A stretch of DNA of 64,000 nucleotides, from contig OX377201.1 of NCBI GenBank assembly GCA_947396885.1, positions 69,104,983-69,168,982 on the forward strand, given 5' to 3'. Below, one piece after another: positions 22,192 to 32,613 of this stretch. Position 1 is the first letter of the stretch. Each line of letters begins with the position of its first letter. The DNA is from Heligmosomoides polygyrus polygyrus. Lineage: Eukaryota; Nematoda; Chromadorea; Rhabditida; Heligmosomidae. The notes beneath the pieces were generated by a model. That model was not told the origin of the DNA. It searched no databases and saw only the letters and a program-made list of their open reading frames with translations. The position numbers and the translations under genes were made by a program.

Positions 22192-22480
22192 TCCTACTAT
22201 ATATAAAGGAGTAGGGTGTGTGTTTCCGTCCTTCCGTCCGTCCGTCATAACTGGGCCGGGTGTATTGGTGATACTCAACGATTGATGGCGATCGACAGCG
22301 GTCCGAACTTTAGCCCCTGAGGTGATCGGGGTCGCTGAACACGAATCTGAAGTTCTTTTTTGAAGTATCGACCCCATAAATCGATATTGATCAAATAGTC
22401 GAATGTTTGTGGATGTCATTCAAGCGGTCTGAAACTTTGGCCCCGGGGAAATCAAGGTCTCTGAGCGCGAATCTGGGTGC
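22192..22480 (+). mobile_element. Helitron-like 5' end, different subfamily
   Basis: It starts TCCTACTATATATAAAGGAG after an A, followed by CCGTCC-rich leader sequence as in the other Helitron-like elements, then diverges. No matching 3' hairpin and CTGG end was found, so the right limit is arbitrary. Confidence 0.45.
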
Positions 22481-22550
22481 AGTCCTACTTGGTGGTGGCC
22501 ACTCTTAAATGATTTCATACGAACTGAATGTGTTCAGTACTGAAATATTA

Positions 22551-23420
22551 TGTTGTCCCATAAGTCTTCGCCGTTTTTTCAACGATTCACTGCAGATTTC
22601 GCGGGTGGTCTCTTGCATAGCGCTGCATAGCTTTCGGAAGAGAATGATTTGAATGTTCTGCACTACAAGAATATGTGTTAGTGCTATTTGCTCATTTGTC
22701 CTTTATTGATTTTTAGGTCATCAAATTGGGACGTCCGAAGGAGGATGATTATTTTTGCCAACGGCTCCTGCTCTGTGGTTGGACTTTTTGGGTTAGTGTT
22801 ATATGTCATTCGAAAGGAAATGCCTTGCTCTATAAGAATATGTGTTGCGTTTATTGATTCCTTTTGAATATCAACAAAATGCCAAAAAGAGAAAAATCGT
22901 CTTCACCAACAACTCCTTCTCCTTCTTCAGTTGTTGATATTCGACGGAAATCAGCGTGAGCCAATAAACGCTTACTGAGCAAGACATCCTCTTCCAAACG
23001 ACATATGACACCAAGCAAAAAATTCCAACCACAGAACCGGAGTTTTGGTAAAAATTCGGACGGAAAAGTCGGAATTCCCAATTTGATGGACTAAAAATCA
23101 ATATAGGGCAAGCGAGAAAATAGGAGCAACACATATTCTTGTGCACAGAACATTGTCTTCCAAGTGCTATAAAACTGCGCAAAAAATTACAAACCTAAGC
23201 GGAGAGAACAAGTGCGCAAATGGCTACTTTTTCACTTTTTCACTTTTCACTTCAACGACCTAAAAATTGACAAATTTCATAATGAAAAAAGAAATGCAAT
23301 GCATGCTCTGATAGAGCAAATCCTTCTCTTTCGAAAGCTATGCAGCGCTATGCAAGAGACCGCCGGCGAAATCTGCAGTGAATCGTTGAAAAAAAAGCGG
23401 TGGGGACTTATGGTACAACC
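22551..23420. mobile_element. Foldback element, about 870 bp, TA target
   Basis: Almost the whole element is one inverted repeat. Ends are TGTTGTCCCATAAGTC and, reversed, GGTTGTACCATAAGTC, flanked by TA at 22549-22550 and 23421-22. Arms pair from 22551-22876 with about 22930-23420, around a short centre near 22900, apart from about 180 bp of extra sequence in the right arm. The ends resemble mariner-type termini. No transposase frame exists. RNA from it would form a long duplex. Confidence 0.75.
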
Positions 23421-23422
23421 TA

Positions 23423-25525
23423 TTATATTGAACGTAGTCATTCCTTAGAAGACAACTGTACTAACGAAATCAAAATAAATAGTGAGCTCAATCTTTTCGT
23501 AGTAGTAATCAATATAGCTAGAATAGCAGCCTCACTTCGTGACCCTTCTTAACTTGCCCCACTTTCAGCAGAATCCAAGAGATAGGGTGAGTCATAGCAA
23601 GGAAAGTGTAGCTCGTTACTTTCCCGTAAGGTGTATATCGAAGAATTCTGCGTCTGAGAAGGAGTGCCCCCAACACACATTGCGCCTTTAAAGTGAGCGC
23701 GGTCAAATGACCAGCGCTAGTTGCATGGGGAGAATAGGTATCTGCGACCTCCCGTCCATGAGTTAGTTGGCGACAAATTTTTGCCATTTGTGAACAATGC
23801 CCGCTGCAGAAACGAACTTCTCTCCTGTGGTCTGTTGAATGCCTTGCAGGGCCATAGAAGTCTTGTTAAGAATCGTTTAGGTATGTATACAAAGCTCTTT
23901 GTTAGTCCTATCGGGAGCCTAATTTTGGAGCCAATCTTCTGGAGGACCCGGGAGCACGCTCTCACCCGCCAGCTGCTGTTCCTTCGTCACTGAGTTGCTG
24001 AGCGAGCGCCAGCATTGCTAGAGTGCTCCAAGGATCCTTCTCGTTCGAGGGTGACGAAAAGTCTTACGTCGTGTGATCTGTGCTTTCACGAGGATATCCG
24101 GCAACTGCGTAGGTGGAGGTTTTGGCTTTGTTTTGATTAGCACAAGTTTAGCGAGACCTGTTCTAGTCGGAGGCGGATCTGCACTATTGGTTTGGTAGGT
24201 GCCTCAAAATCTATTATGCAGAAACAACGGCCTAAATGGGCTTATGGGTGGGCAATGTTTTTCAATCATCTATGCGGAATACGCTACCCTAGGTGCATTC
24301 GACGCGCTTTTCTAGCAAAGCGCCACCCTCCCCCCGCCTACCTCTTTTTTTTAAAGGTAAATCCTGGTAGCACATCTCATCCAGCGGGTGTCTATGAAAT
24401 GCACCACGTGGCCAGCCCATCTAGCTGTCGACGACCAGACCCCTACGTATATGCTACACTTCGGTGACACGGCGCCGACCCTGTCGGCGACAGTGCGGGG
24501 CGGTGCTACGCAGTGGCTAAATCCCTTTAGACACCAAGTCCACTCTGGGGAATTGTCGCTCCACTGCTCGACGTGTCTCAGACGTCATTGCTGGCAAGCG
24601 CCATAACGACAGTTATGCTGCAGTGTTGTAATACACATATTTACACGCCTTTCCACGTAAATTCCAACTCATCAGTGACGTTTGGCAGGTGAGGAGAACC
24701 ACGGAAGGCCATTTCCCGCTAGACTCGACCAACAAAGGTTGCACCACGGTTCAGCGGCGGGTTTGGGGGCACAAATAGCTCGGGTCACCATATACTTGAC
24801 TTTGGATCCGACGTCGATCGGGATAGATCGAAACCGTGATTTTTTCAAACAGTTGAAACTGATTGAAAGGATTACGCGGATAATGGCATCTTTGAAAAGC
24901 GCCGCATTAGGGGTGATTCAGGTAAGAGCTGCTTTGACAAGAAGGATTTTCTTATGATCCAAATACTGATTTATCTTTGGACCTTACATCAGATATCCGA
25001 ATCGGATAGGACATCTGACTACTGATTAAAATTGGTTATCTGAATTATCCGACAATCCGATCTGGTGAAAATCCCCTATCTGCATCACCCTAGGATCTGG
25101 GCTTTTCAAGAATCCCATTCTTAGTACAATCCTTAGTTCACATAGGTGTAGATCACTCTAGTGCTGCATATAATTTTTAGTTTCGTACAACACAAAATGT
25201 TGTGCTGGGCTGTCGTTCAAGGTGACCCTTCTCCCTCGAACCTATTTGCGCCGATTTGGGAATAAACGATGGAAACAGGCTGAATAGGAAGGGATCAGTT
25301 CTATATGTTACTTTCAGCCTAAACTCCTCTAGTATTGGTTCTAGTTTCTTCCTGAATGGATTCTCTACACACATTTGATTAAGTACTTCCTGTCTCTGAA
25401 CGAATTGCACAGCCTAAGCTGCGACCGCCTACCGTATTTCCCAATCACTATAATCGCAAGCGTAAAGTTTACCAATATCGCGTCACTGACGTCCTGGGGC
25501 GGAATTCGTCAACGACTTACGTAAC
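23423..25525. other. No gene recognised
   Basis: Short frames only (up to about 90 codons), none with a recognisable motif and several mutually overlapping. TATCCGA..TCGGATA-type short palindromes near 24990-25060 are the only structure noted. Confidence 0.4.
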
Positions 25526-25531
25526 TTTAAC

Positions 25532-25627
25532 GGAGAATTGTAAGCTTATCAAGCGATAAGCCGCGTTATTTGAGATTTTAACGCGGCTTATCGCTCAACA
25601 TATCGCTTGATAAGCTTACAATTCTCC
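25532..25627. repeat. Long hairpin, 37-bp arms with a 12-bp bulge
   Basis: GGAGAATTGTAAGCTTATCA... (25532 onward) pairs perfectly with sequence ending ...CAATTCTCC at 25627. The right arm has a 12-nt insertion that repeats ATCGCT. It is probably a MITE. Confidence 0.7.
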
Positions 25628-26048
25628 TTTAAGGGCTGGGCACACTTCTGCTGCTTGACGCAGCTCCAATGATGAAGAATAGGGCAGAGAAACAGAGTGC
25701 GTGTCTCGGCGTCAGGGGCGGCGGCACGCTTATGGCACACTCCGCTTCAGCGTTGACGCCCAGCGTCAGCGCTGTAAGCGTCAGCTTCACGGAATGAGGT
25801 CGGTCATTCCGTGAAGCTGACGCTATCGCTCCTGAGCAAGAGATAAGATACGTAAGATAGGAAAGCCATTTCTTCAATCAAACCAGCCAACCGGTCAGCT
25901 GAGCGATGGTTGGCAGTGGTCCAATACCAACAACAGAGAAAGAAAGAACGATCGCTCCTCACCGCAAACATGTCCAGAGCCTGAGAGCGACGCCCCGCCC
26001 CGTTTTTGACGCACTGAAGCCGCTGCCGAGTGTGCCCAACCCTTTAAA
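25628..26048. mobile_element. MITE, 421 bp, with an internal perfect hairpin
   Basis: Inverted ends TTTAAGGGCTGGGCACACT and, reversed, CTTTAAAGGGTTGGGCACAC. The interior contains a perfect 20-bp-arm hairpin (25778-25797 with 25804-25823). No coding is evident. It abuts the hairpin at 25532-25627. Confidence 0.65.
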
Positions 26049-26593
26049 GTCGTTGATGAATCCGACCCCTGGCGTTCACGAGTGAAGAGGTTTGGAGGAC
26101 GTGGATTACACCGGTTCAGCGTAACTCATATCATGGTCTTTGCGTCCAATGACGTGTACCATCCGTGCAGCGGACGTGTCGGAAATTCCCCAAAATTCAC
26201 CCGGTGTCGAAACAGATCAAGCCCTACGCAGTGCGTAGCAGCCTGCCTCCTCGCCGGCGTGGAAACCCACATTTTCGTCGGACAGGTCACAGGGGGTACG
26301 GTGACATGTCCGGAATAGAGACAGGTATGGTGACATGTCCGGCACAGAAAGATGGGCTTCCGTGACTGCGCGCGGAATCAGAATCGAAAGAAATGCACGA
26401 GTGAGCAGAGGTATGGCGGAACCTTCCTTCGCCCCCTCCTAGCTAAACGTAACATCGACGCAATACCTTTGGTAACAATAATCCTTCATCGATATACGGA
26501 TGAGAAGGCATGCAACGGGAAAAATGCGAACAAAATGTCCGAGAAAACAAGGAATGCGATAAAAAATTCACTGAGTCTGCTGATTTGCTCAAG

Positions 26594-26641
26594 TCCTATG
26601 TCATACCATCGTTCACTCCGAGCGATGGTATAACATAGGCC
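26594..26641. mobile_element. Truncated GGCCTATG hairpin MITE
   Basis: CCTATGTCATACCATCG on the left and CGATGGTATAACATAGGCC on the right match the ends of the family at 31.4, 37.1 and 55.5 kb. The centre is lost, leaving 48 bp. Confidence 0.6.
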
Positions 26642-26791
26642 TAAAATTCTGCAAAAGTCTCCGTCTGCAGAACTGTGAACCACGTCAGCTTGTCGCGTCG
26701 CTGAGGCGAGCGGGAGTATACCATACGCCTAAGGCTTACGTTATACTTCGGCAACGCTGGTGTCGGCGACGTGGGCGGCAGTGTTAAGCTT

Positions 26792-27457
26792 CTGTTATAC
26801 TCCCGCGGGAGCATCCGCGGAACGTCCGCGGACTAATAGTGCACCTCGGACGGCGGGCGTGGCGGGGCGCGGCGATTGGCCAGGTAAGGGATCTCGGCGC
26901 GATTCCCGCCGGATCTATCCTAGTCCGGGGGGGCACATAATTAAAATGTATGTAACAAAATGAATTGGGACTTACCGAGCGCCTCCTAGAGAAGAAATAA
27001 TGACCTGAAAAAAGAAAAACCGAACGAACAAACAAAAGAAAAATAAAACCGCCGCGGTTTCACAACCGTTTCGGCGGTCAACGAGCGACGCAATGGAGGC
27101 ATGCCGCGTGCTGACCACCGCTTGACATGTTATAACCAGGATCTAACATGGTGAGTAGGGCGCCTAAAGCCACATGGCGCGTTCTGACCGCAGTCTGACA
27201 TGTTATAACCAGAATCTAACATGGTGAGGAGGAGGCATAACCCTGCCGGCGTACAACCGCGGCGAAAACAAATGTAATTTTTTCGTTTGTTTGTTTGTGA
27301 ATTTTTCTACTTTAGTTCGTATCTTCTTCTCTAGGAGCCGCTCGGTAAGTCCCAATTTATTTCGTTACATACATTTTAGTTATGTGCCCCCCCCCCCCCC
27401 CGGACTAGGATAGATCCTTCCCGCCCTTCCGCGGATGCTCCCGCGGGAGTATAACAG
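26792..27457. mobile_element. Outer MITE interrupted by another MITE
   Basis: Inverted ends CTGTTATACTCCCGCGGGAG are exact complements at 26792 and 27457. Without the 507-bp inner element and its 8-bp duplication the outer unit would be about 150 bp. It lies in a GC-rich block (26700-27600) with further related inverted segments. Confidence 0.65.
26911..27417. mobile_element. MITE with long inverted ends and 8-bp duplication, copy 1
   Basis: About 95-bp terminal inverted repeats begin GGATCTATCCTAGTCCGGGG, with exact 8-bp flanks TTCCCGCC at 26903-26910 and 27418-27425. Inside are two direct repeats of TGACATGTTATAACCAG(G/A)ATC. An 8-bp target fits hAT or Merlin; the GG ends lean to Merlin. 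A second copy is at 52857-53350. Confidence 0.85.
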
Positions 27458-28488
27458 AGGTCTTAAGCGGGTGCTACGCAATGCGTGGCAGCCCGCGCAA
27501 CACTGTCGCTGACGTCGGCGACAACAGCGTCGCCCAATTATAATATAGGCCGTACACTGCCGCCGATAGTCGCTGACGCTGTCACCGAATTCTAACATAT
27601 GCCTTTTCTCGCTTGCGTGAATAGCTTCACTTCGAGCATCGTTCGGTACAATCCTATTTGGTGATGGACGCTCTTAAACAATTTCCTAAGAACCGCATGT
27701 GTTGAATGAATCAGTGAAAATGGATGTGAAATGTGACTTTTTTTTTGGGTGCGATAAGGCTGTCAGCGGCCTGTCACTGAATCGCCTGGAAGAGAAACAG
27801 GACGGACCCGTCCCTGTACTCACGTCCTTGTCCTTGTGAGGAAGCCCTGCAAGTGATTCTGTGTCCACCTCCATGTTCCAACGTCCCTCCTCTAAATTTG
27901 TTCGAGAGCCCTCATACCGTGAAATCTCGAGAAAATTCACAACGATGGAATATTTCACGAAAAAGGAAAAAAGTCACAGCTACTAGGGGACAGGGGCAGA
28001 TTCGAAATCGAAGTGTGCATCTTCATCGGAGTGTTTTACAGAAATTCTAACTAGTGTACACTGTTCAGATCAGGCGAATTATACACTTTTAAGGAAAGTC
28101 ATACTTACTGACTCATATCGAAAATTTGCATTGCGGGTAATATAATTAAAGCGACTGGTCGTGGGATATAATTTATATTAAAACGCTTTGACTGATATTT
28201 TTTCGTTTCAAGCAATAGCGCACAAATCTTCTTACATTTTACTTTTCACCTTTTTTGAAATATCAATTTGACTCAAATTTATTGAAAATTTTTCTATCAG
28301 AAAATTGTTCAAGAAATGTGTCGATCGGAGTGTAACACACCACCTCTAGATTGCACATGGAGGCCGCTCACATCTTGACACTATATGGGATGTGACGTGC
28401 CTGACTTCGACCCCTTTTCAAAAATGTTGCAGAAGTCATCGGGTCACCATGGGTATCTAGAAGGGTTTAGCGTTTCACCTGCTGCCCC

Positions 28489-28896
28489 ATGGTGGCAGGG
28501 GATAGACTGAATTGCCCACTTGGGATTTCACCTCCTGACTGGGTTGATCCAAGTGTGCGAATTGTTGCGGAACTACTCGGTAGGCTGACAAATTCAACAG
28601 AATCTGTCTGTTTGCAGCGAATCTACTCGTACTATTGGCTGTCAGACCGCTCAGCTGTTCTACTCGACTACAGCAAACGGGAGGGCTCTGTTCGACAAAA
28701 CCTGCTCTGCTTTGATCATGACGAGAAAACCGTCTCGTGCAATATAATAAGGCATGTTAGCCACGACACGCATTTACAATCGTCGCGAAAATCTTGTATA
28801 GATGTAGAGACCGGCAACATCGATTATCCACGCGGCGGTAACTCCTACAATGCTCTGGTCCATTTCTTTCTAGGTGCACCATTTCAGAAACCATGA
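28489..28896 (+). CDS. Unrecognised 135-codon frame, possible exon
   Basis: A plus-strand open frame from ATG at 28489 to a stop at 28896. A good splice acceptor (TCTGTTTGCAG) at about 28609-28619 lies inside it, so the real exon might be only the downstream part (RIYSYYWLSDRSAVLLDYSK...). I recognise no domain. A minus frame overlaps it. It could be part of a host gene with the frame at 29118-29534, but no joining splice could be shown. Confidence 0.2.
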   Translation: MVAGDRLNCPLGISPPDWVDPSVRIVAELLGRLTNSTESVCLQRIYSYYWLSDRSAVLLDYSKREGSVRQNLLCFDHDEKTVSCNIIRHVSHDTHLQSSRKSCIDVETGNIDYPRGGNSYNALVHFFLGAPFQKP

Positions 28897-29117
28897 CTTC
28901 AACGTCGAAAGCATGTGTTACAGTAGAGATTTCACGGCACAGAAGCTTATTCTTCCTCAGGGAGGTGAGAGCACGGTTTGCAAGACTTATGGTTAGGCTA
29001 GAGGGATGATTTCGGAAGATTACTTGTCGATAACTGTAACGACAATTTTCTCTCCAAAGCAAGGGGTCTCCTCCAGAGTTTCTGCTGCTGTGTGGATATC
29101 GGCATTTCGAAGACGGA

Positions 29118-29534
29118 GTGTTTTTTCGTCTTGTTCCATATTACCCGTATATGGACATTTCCTTGCCTACGGACGAATTCCTTATTGACACACCCAGTAT
29201 AATTCGTTCTCTTACTGGCGGTTCGTTTTTATTCCTTCTTGTAGCATGTAGTCTCGCAATATTCTACAATTTTCCGGTGTGTTTAGACGTGCTTCTACAC
29301 ACTGGTGGCCATCCGTTCGTGTATGGCACAACAATGACCTTTTTGCTGTACAGAGAGGATCTCTCGAGGACTACCTACTACATCAACTACACTCTACAAA
29401 TTGATCTAGGCAAAGCACTGAACGCGAATGAGCGGCGTATCACCTCAAGTCAGTCCTACTCTTTTATTCGCTTAACCTTCCAACTTTTTTCTGAACGACG
29501 CTACATACCGTATCGTCTAGTTTCACCTAGCTAA
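29118..29534 (+). CDS. Unrecognised 138-codon frame with a hydrophobic segment
   Basis: Open from 29118 to 29534. Residues about 35-50 (FLFLLVACSLAIFYNF) could form a membrane helix. No family recognised. It lies in a region free of obvious transposon sequence, the main reason for listing it. Confidence 0.2.
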   Translation: MFFRLVPYYPYMDISLPTDEFLIDTPSIIRSLTGGSFLFLLVACSLAIFYNFPVCLDVLLHTGGHPFVYGTTMTFLLYREDLSRTTYYINYTLQIDLGKALNANERRITSSQSYSFIRLTFQLFSERRYIPYRLVSPS

Positions 29535-29539
29535 AGCAG

Positions 29540-31240
29540 GCTTAAATGTCCTCCTACAGTACAATGAAGAACCTGTAACTTTTTTGGGCATTTTTTCTGG
29601 GCTTTATTTAAGAAAAAGATAAGCGTGCTTCCGTTCCGCGACTTGTACCAATAGTCATCATCCTGTTCGTGACAACTGTGAAGTTTGGTCATGCATTAGG
29701 TCATGCTATGTGAGCCAGCTTTTTCAGAGTATGCTCGCATGCATGTCTTTCGCATGCCACAGCGGGATTGGACGCCTTCACTTCGCTCTATTCCAAATCT
29801 ATTCAACACGGATGATTATGTCATTCTCTGGGAAGAGGTAAATGACAAATCTTTCAAGCTTATGACTTGAACGGAGAGCGTATTTCTTCAGCCCAAACGT
29901 GACTATCAACGAAGGCGTAAGGGGAAGACGATGATTTTTATGCTAGATCTTCGGAAGAACACAATGCACATCACTCATACCTCTCTTCTGAGGTGAATTT
30001 TTTTTCAATTTCAAAAGAGCTGAGCGGTAAACGATAGTTAACCATTCTTGGGCTACGCCACATGCTAATGCATGAAATCGTGCAGGCTACTCTAACGCAT
30101 AAACAATGACGTGAGATGGCTGCCATGAAGGAGGCAGCGTTTCATCCTTCTTAGAAAAGTAGGCAGCCAGCTTGCCCTCTTCGAAGGGATAAGAAATATG
30201 GCGCAATTCGAGTTCGGAGCTCTCTTGTTAGGCTTGGATATCATCGATATAAGGCCTACAGCAGGACAAAGTAATTCTCTTAAGCAGCGGTGGCCTGGTC
30301 CGGCACTAGGATTGCGCAAGAGTAGCGAACCCTACTAAGAGACAATGCAAGAAATTCTCGTCGTCCTAGGAGTCCCTCTCCCCCTACTTTCACTTCCACG
30401 CATGTGAAAAAAGTTTCTCTCTTACATAAGTTCTGCTTTTAAAACTTCTGACTGCTGTGGGTTAGTGTAGGTGTGGGTGAGCAAAGGTTAGTGGTATGAG
30501 TGCGTGAATTTTCTCACCCATACCTACTGTAGCCCATCATAGCCAATTGCATTAAGAAACTGTATATTAGTGACCGGCGCCTTTAACAACTTCACCGGGC
30601 GAAATTTGGGCGAAATCGATGCCCCACCACCCATGCATATGGGTGGCAAATCGGTGCTTTAAATAGCAACCCCTTGGGCGAAAAAATTCCAAGACGAACT
30701 GAATCCAAATGTAATAATCCTCATTACAGTTTTGCTCTCCATTTTTCGAATATTTGAATTGTTTCGAATGTTCACAAATTTCGAATATTCGAATGGGGAA
30801 CATCGTAAACTTTGTGGGCGCGATGGTTTAACTACCCGAGTTTGAGGCACACACCCGTTTCTGCAAAGGGGACCGCAGGGTGGTGGGCAATCGCTGCTGG
30901 CAAGGAGTACACGTGAGGTGTTGCGAAGGAGGTCGGCGCCGCGGTTCTGTCCTCGTCCGTGATGGAGATGTCAGCGCGCCTCACAGCTCCCCTTTCGTTT
31001 CTTGCTGTTCTTCTGCAGTTTTTGGAGGTATTTAATTAGTGGATATTTTGCGAGCGTCTTGAGGCAGGTCGCGGCTGAGCCGAACTGTTCGCGCATGTGC
31101 ACTCATTCAGTCAATATCAGAATAGGCCTCAGGCGTCCACTGTACGTGGGCGAAACAGGTCACCATGACCAGAAGATAGCGGCGAACGCCAGACTGGTGC
31201 TATGCGATTGTGACGATTAGTCCTATCTCCCTTTCCTGCT
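29540..31240. other. Mostly unassigned; one dispersed repeat
   Basis: The segment at about 30298-30390 (CGGCACTAGGATTGCGCAAG and the following 70 bp) matches about 21912-22005 just right of the gap, so it is a dispersed repeat. A TTCGAATATTCGAAT-type stretch lies near 30740-30795. The frame at 31002-31220 contains LYVGETG. Confidence 0.4.
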
Positions 31241-31242
31241 AA

Positions 31243-32613
31243 TCCTACTATATATGAAGGAGTTAGCGGTTGTCCTTCCGTCCGTCTGTCCGCGTGTCCG
31301 TCTGGCCTTTCCTAGAAGTCGAGTAGCAGGCGTCCGTGTTCAGACGAGGTGCCACTCACGCCGTGTCGAGACCGTCAGAAGAAGGGTCACTGATGTCGCA
31401 CAAAGGGCATCCGGGTTGAGGCCTTTGTCATACCATCGCTCACCCCGAGCGACGCCTAATGATATGCACCCATATCGATTCCATAGGCGTCGCTCGGGGT
31501 GAGCGATGGTATGACAAAGGACTGAGAAAACATATCACCGTCGCTGTTCAACAGGCGTCCGAGTTCAGAAACGTGTCACCGATGTAATGGGAGTCTGGGC
31601 CCAGAAGACATATCACCGATGTCACGCCAGGGGTGTTTGGGCTCAGAAGAGGTATTACGGATTCCAGAAGTGGTGGAAGAGTGTTTTGGGAGGAAGGCGT
31701 AGTTGTGTGGTGTCACCTAGGTCGTGTTGAGAGGGGTCAGAAGACGTAGGGGTGTCCGGATTCGGAACACGTGTAATGGGAGACAACTAAAGAGGAGAAC
31801 AGTAAGCGGGGTCCAGTGAAGGGTTGGAGCACCAGTGAGGGGGAGGGGTACCAGTAAGGTAGAACCTTTAATGGGAGCCAGTGAAGGGGGACCAATAAAG
31901 AATACCACTAAGGTGAGGGTTGGGGGGGGGGGGGAGGAAAGTGAACTGGAACCAGTGAAGTGGGAGGGTCCTGTGAAGGGGGAACCGGTAAAGGGGGAAC
32001 CATTAAAGGAGGACCAATGAAGAGGGGACCAGGGAAGGTAGGACCATTAGTGGCGGCCAGTGAAGGGGAAGGGGACCAGTAAAGGGGATCAGTGAAGGTG
32101 AGACCATTAATGGTGGAGCTGTGAAGGGGAAGGGGTTGGGGCGGTAATGGAGGGACCGTAAAGGGGACCACTAATGGGGGACAGTGAAGGGGACCAATAA
32201 AGGGTACCACTTAGGTGAAGGGGCAGTAAGGGCGGGGGCAAAAAAGGGGGGACAGTGAACGGGAACCAGTGAAGTCCTGTGAAGGGGGGGGGGGTGGGAG
32301 AGGCGGTAAAGGGGGAATCAGTGAAGGTGTGACCATTAATGGAAGGGGATCAGTGGAGGGAACCTGTAAGGGCGGACCAGTACTTTTTCTCACCATCGTC
32401 CAACGTGTATGTGACAGGAGTAAGTGCAATAGAGGGTGGATAGGCTTCATAGGAGCAGTTTTCAAGATTGCGCCCTACTGTCCCGCTTTCCTATAAAACC
32501 AGTTTTTTACTGTAAGGCGAGTAAGAAGGCCTAGACAGGTGTTCTATTCTTGGGATTAGGTGGCGAAGCTCACAACCAGACATCTGGCGGCCGCTAGGCC
32601 GCTGAACGCCTGC
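31243..32613 (+). mobile_element. Helitron-like element, copy 2 (left of tandem pair)
   Basis: It starts TCCTACTATATATGAAGGAG after an A. It ends with the hairpin GCGGCCGCTAGGCCGC and AACGCCTGC (expected CTGG, here changed). Same leader, 42-bp units and GGACCAGT array as copy 1. A 103-bp hairpin MITE (31420-31522) has inserted in the minisatellite. The next element starts at the very next base. Confidence 0.75.
31420..31522. mobile_element. GGCC hairpin MITE, 103 bp, TGA target
   Basis: Begins GGCCTTTGTCATACCATCGC and ends in its near complement, with TGA at 31417-31419 and 31523-31525. Deleting it and one TGA restores a normal 42-bp Helitron repeat unit, which proves the insertion. Confidence 0.8.

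Larger units (their letters stand above)
21167..22548. mobile_element. Element bounded by about 68-bp inverted repeats (contains gap)
   Basis: 21167-21234 and 22478-22548 are inverted copies of one sequence; the core is TTGGTGGTGGCCACTCTTAA followed by ATGATTTCATA. Related single copies occur at about 19220-19250 and 27654-27690. The interior includes a 200-N gap, a 63-bp hairpin MITE and a Helitron 5' end, so the original content is unknown. Confidence 0.5.

Noticed and set aside
28757..29062. 101-codon minus frame as a gene
   Set aside because: It overlaps a plus frame with an equally plausible composition and shows no motif or splice support.
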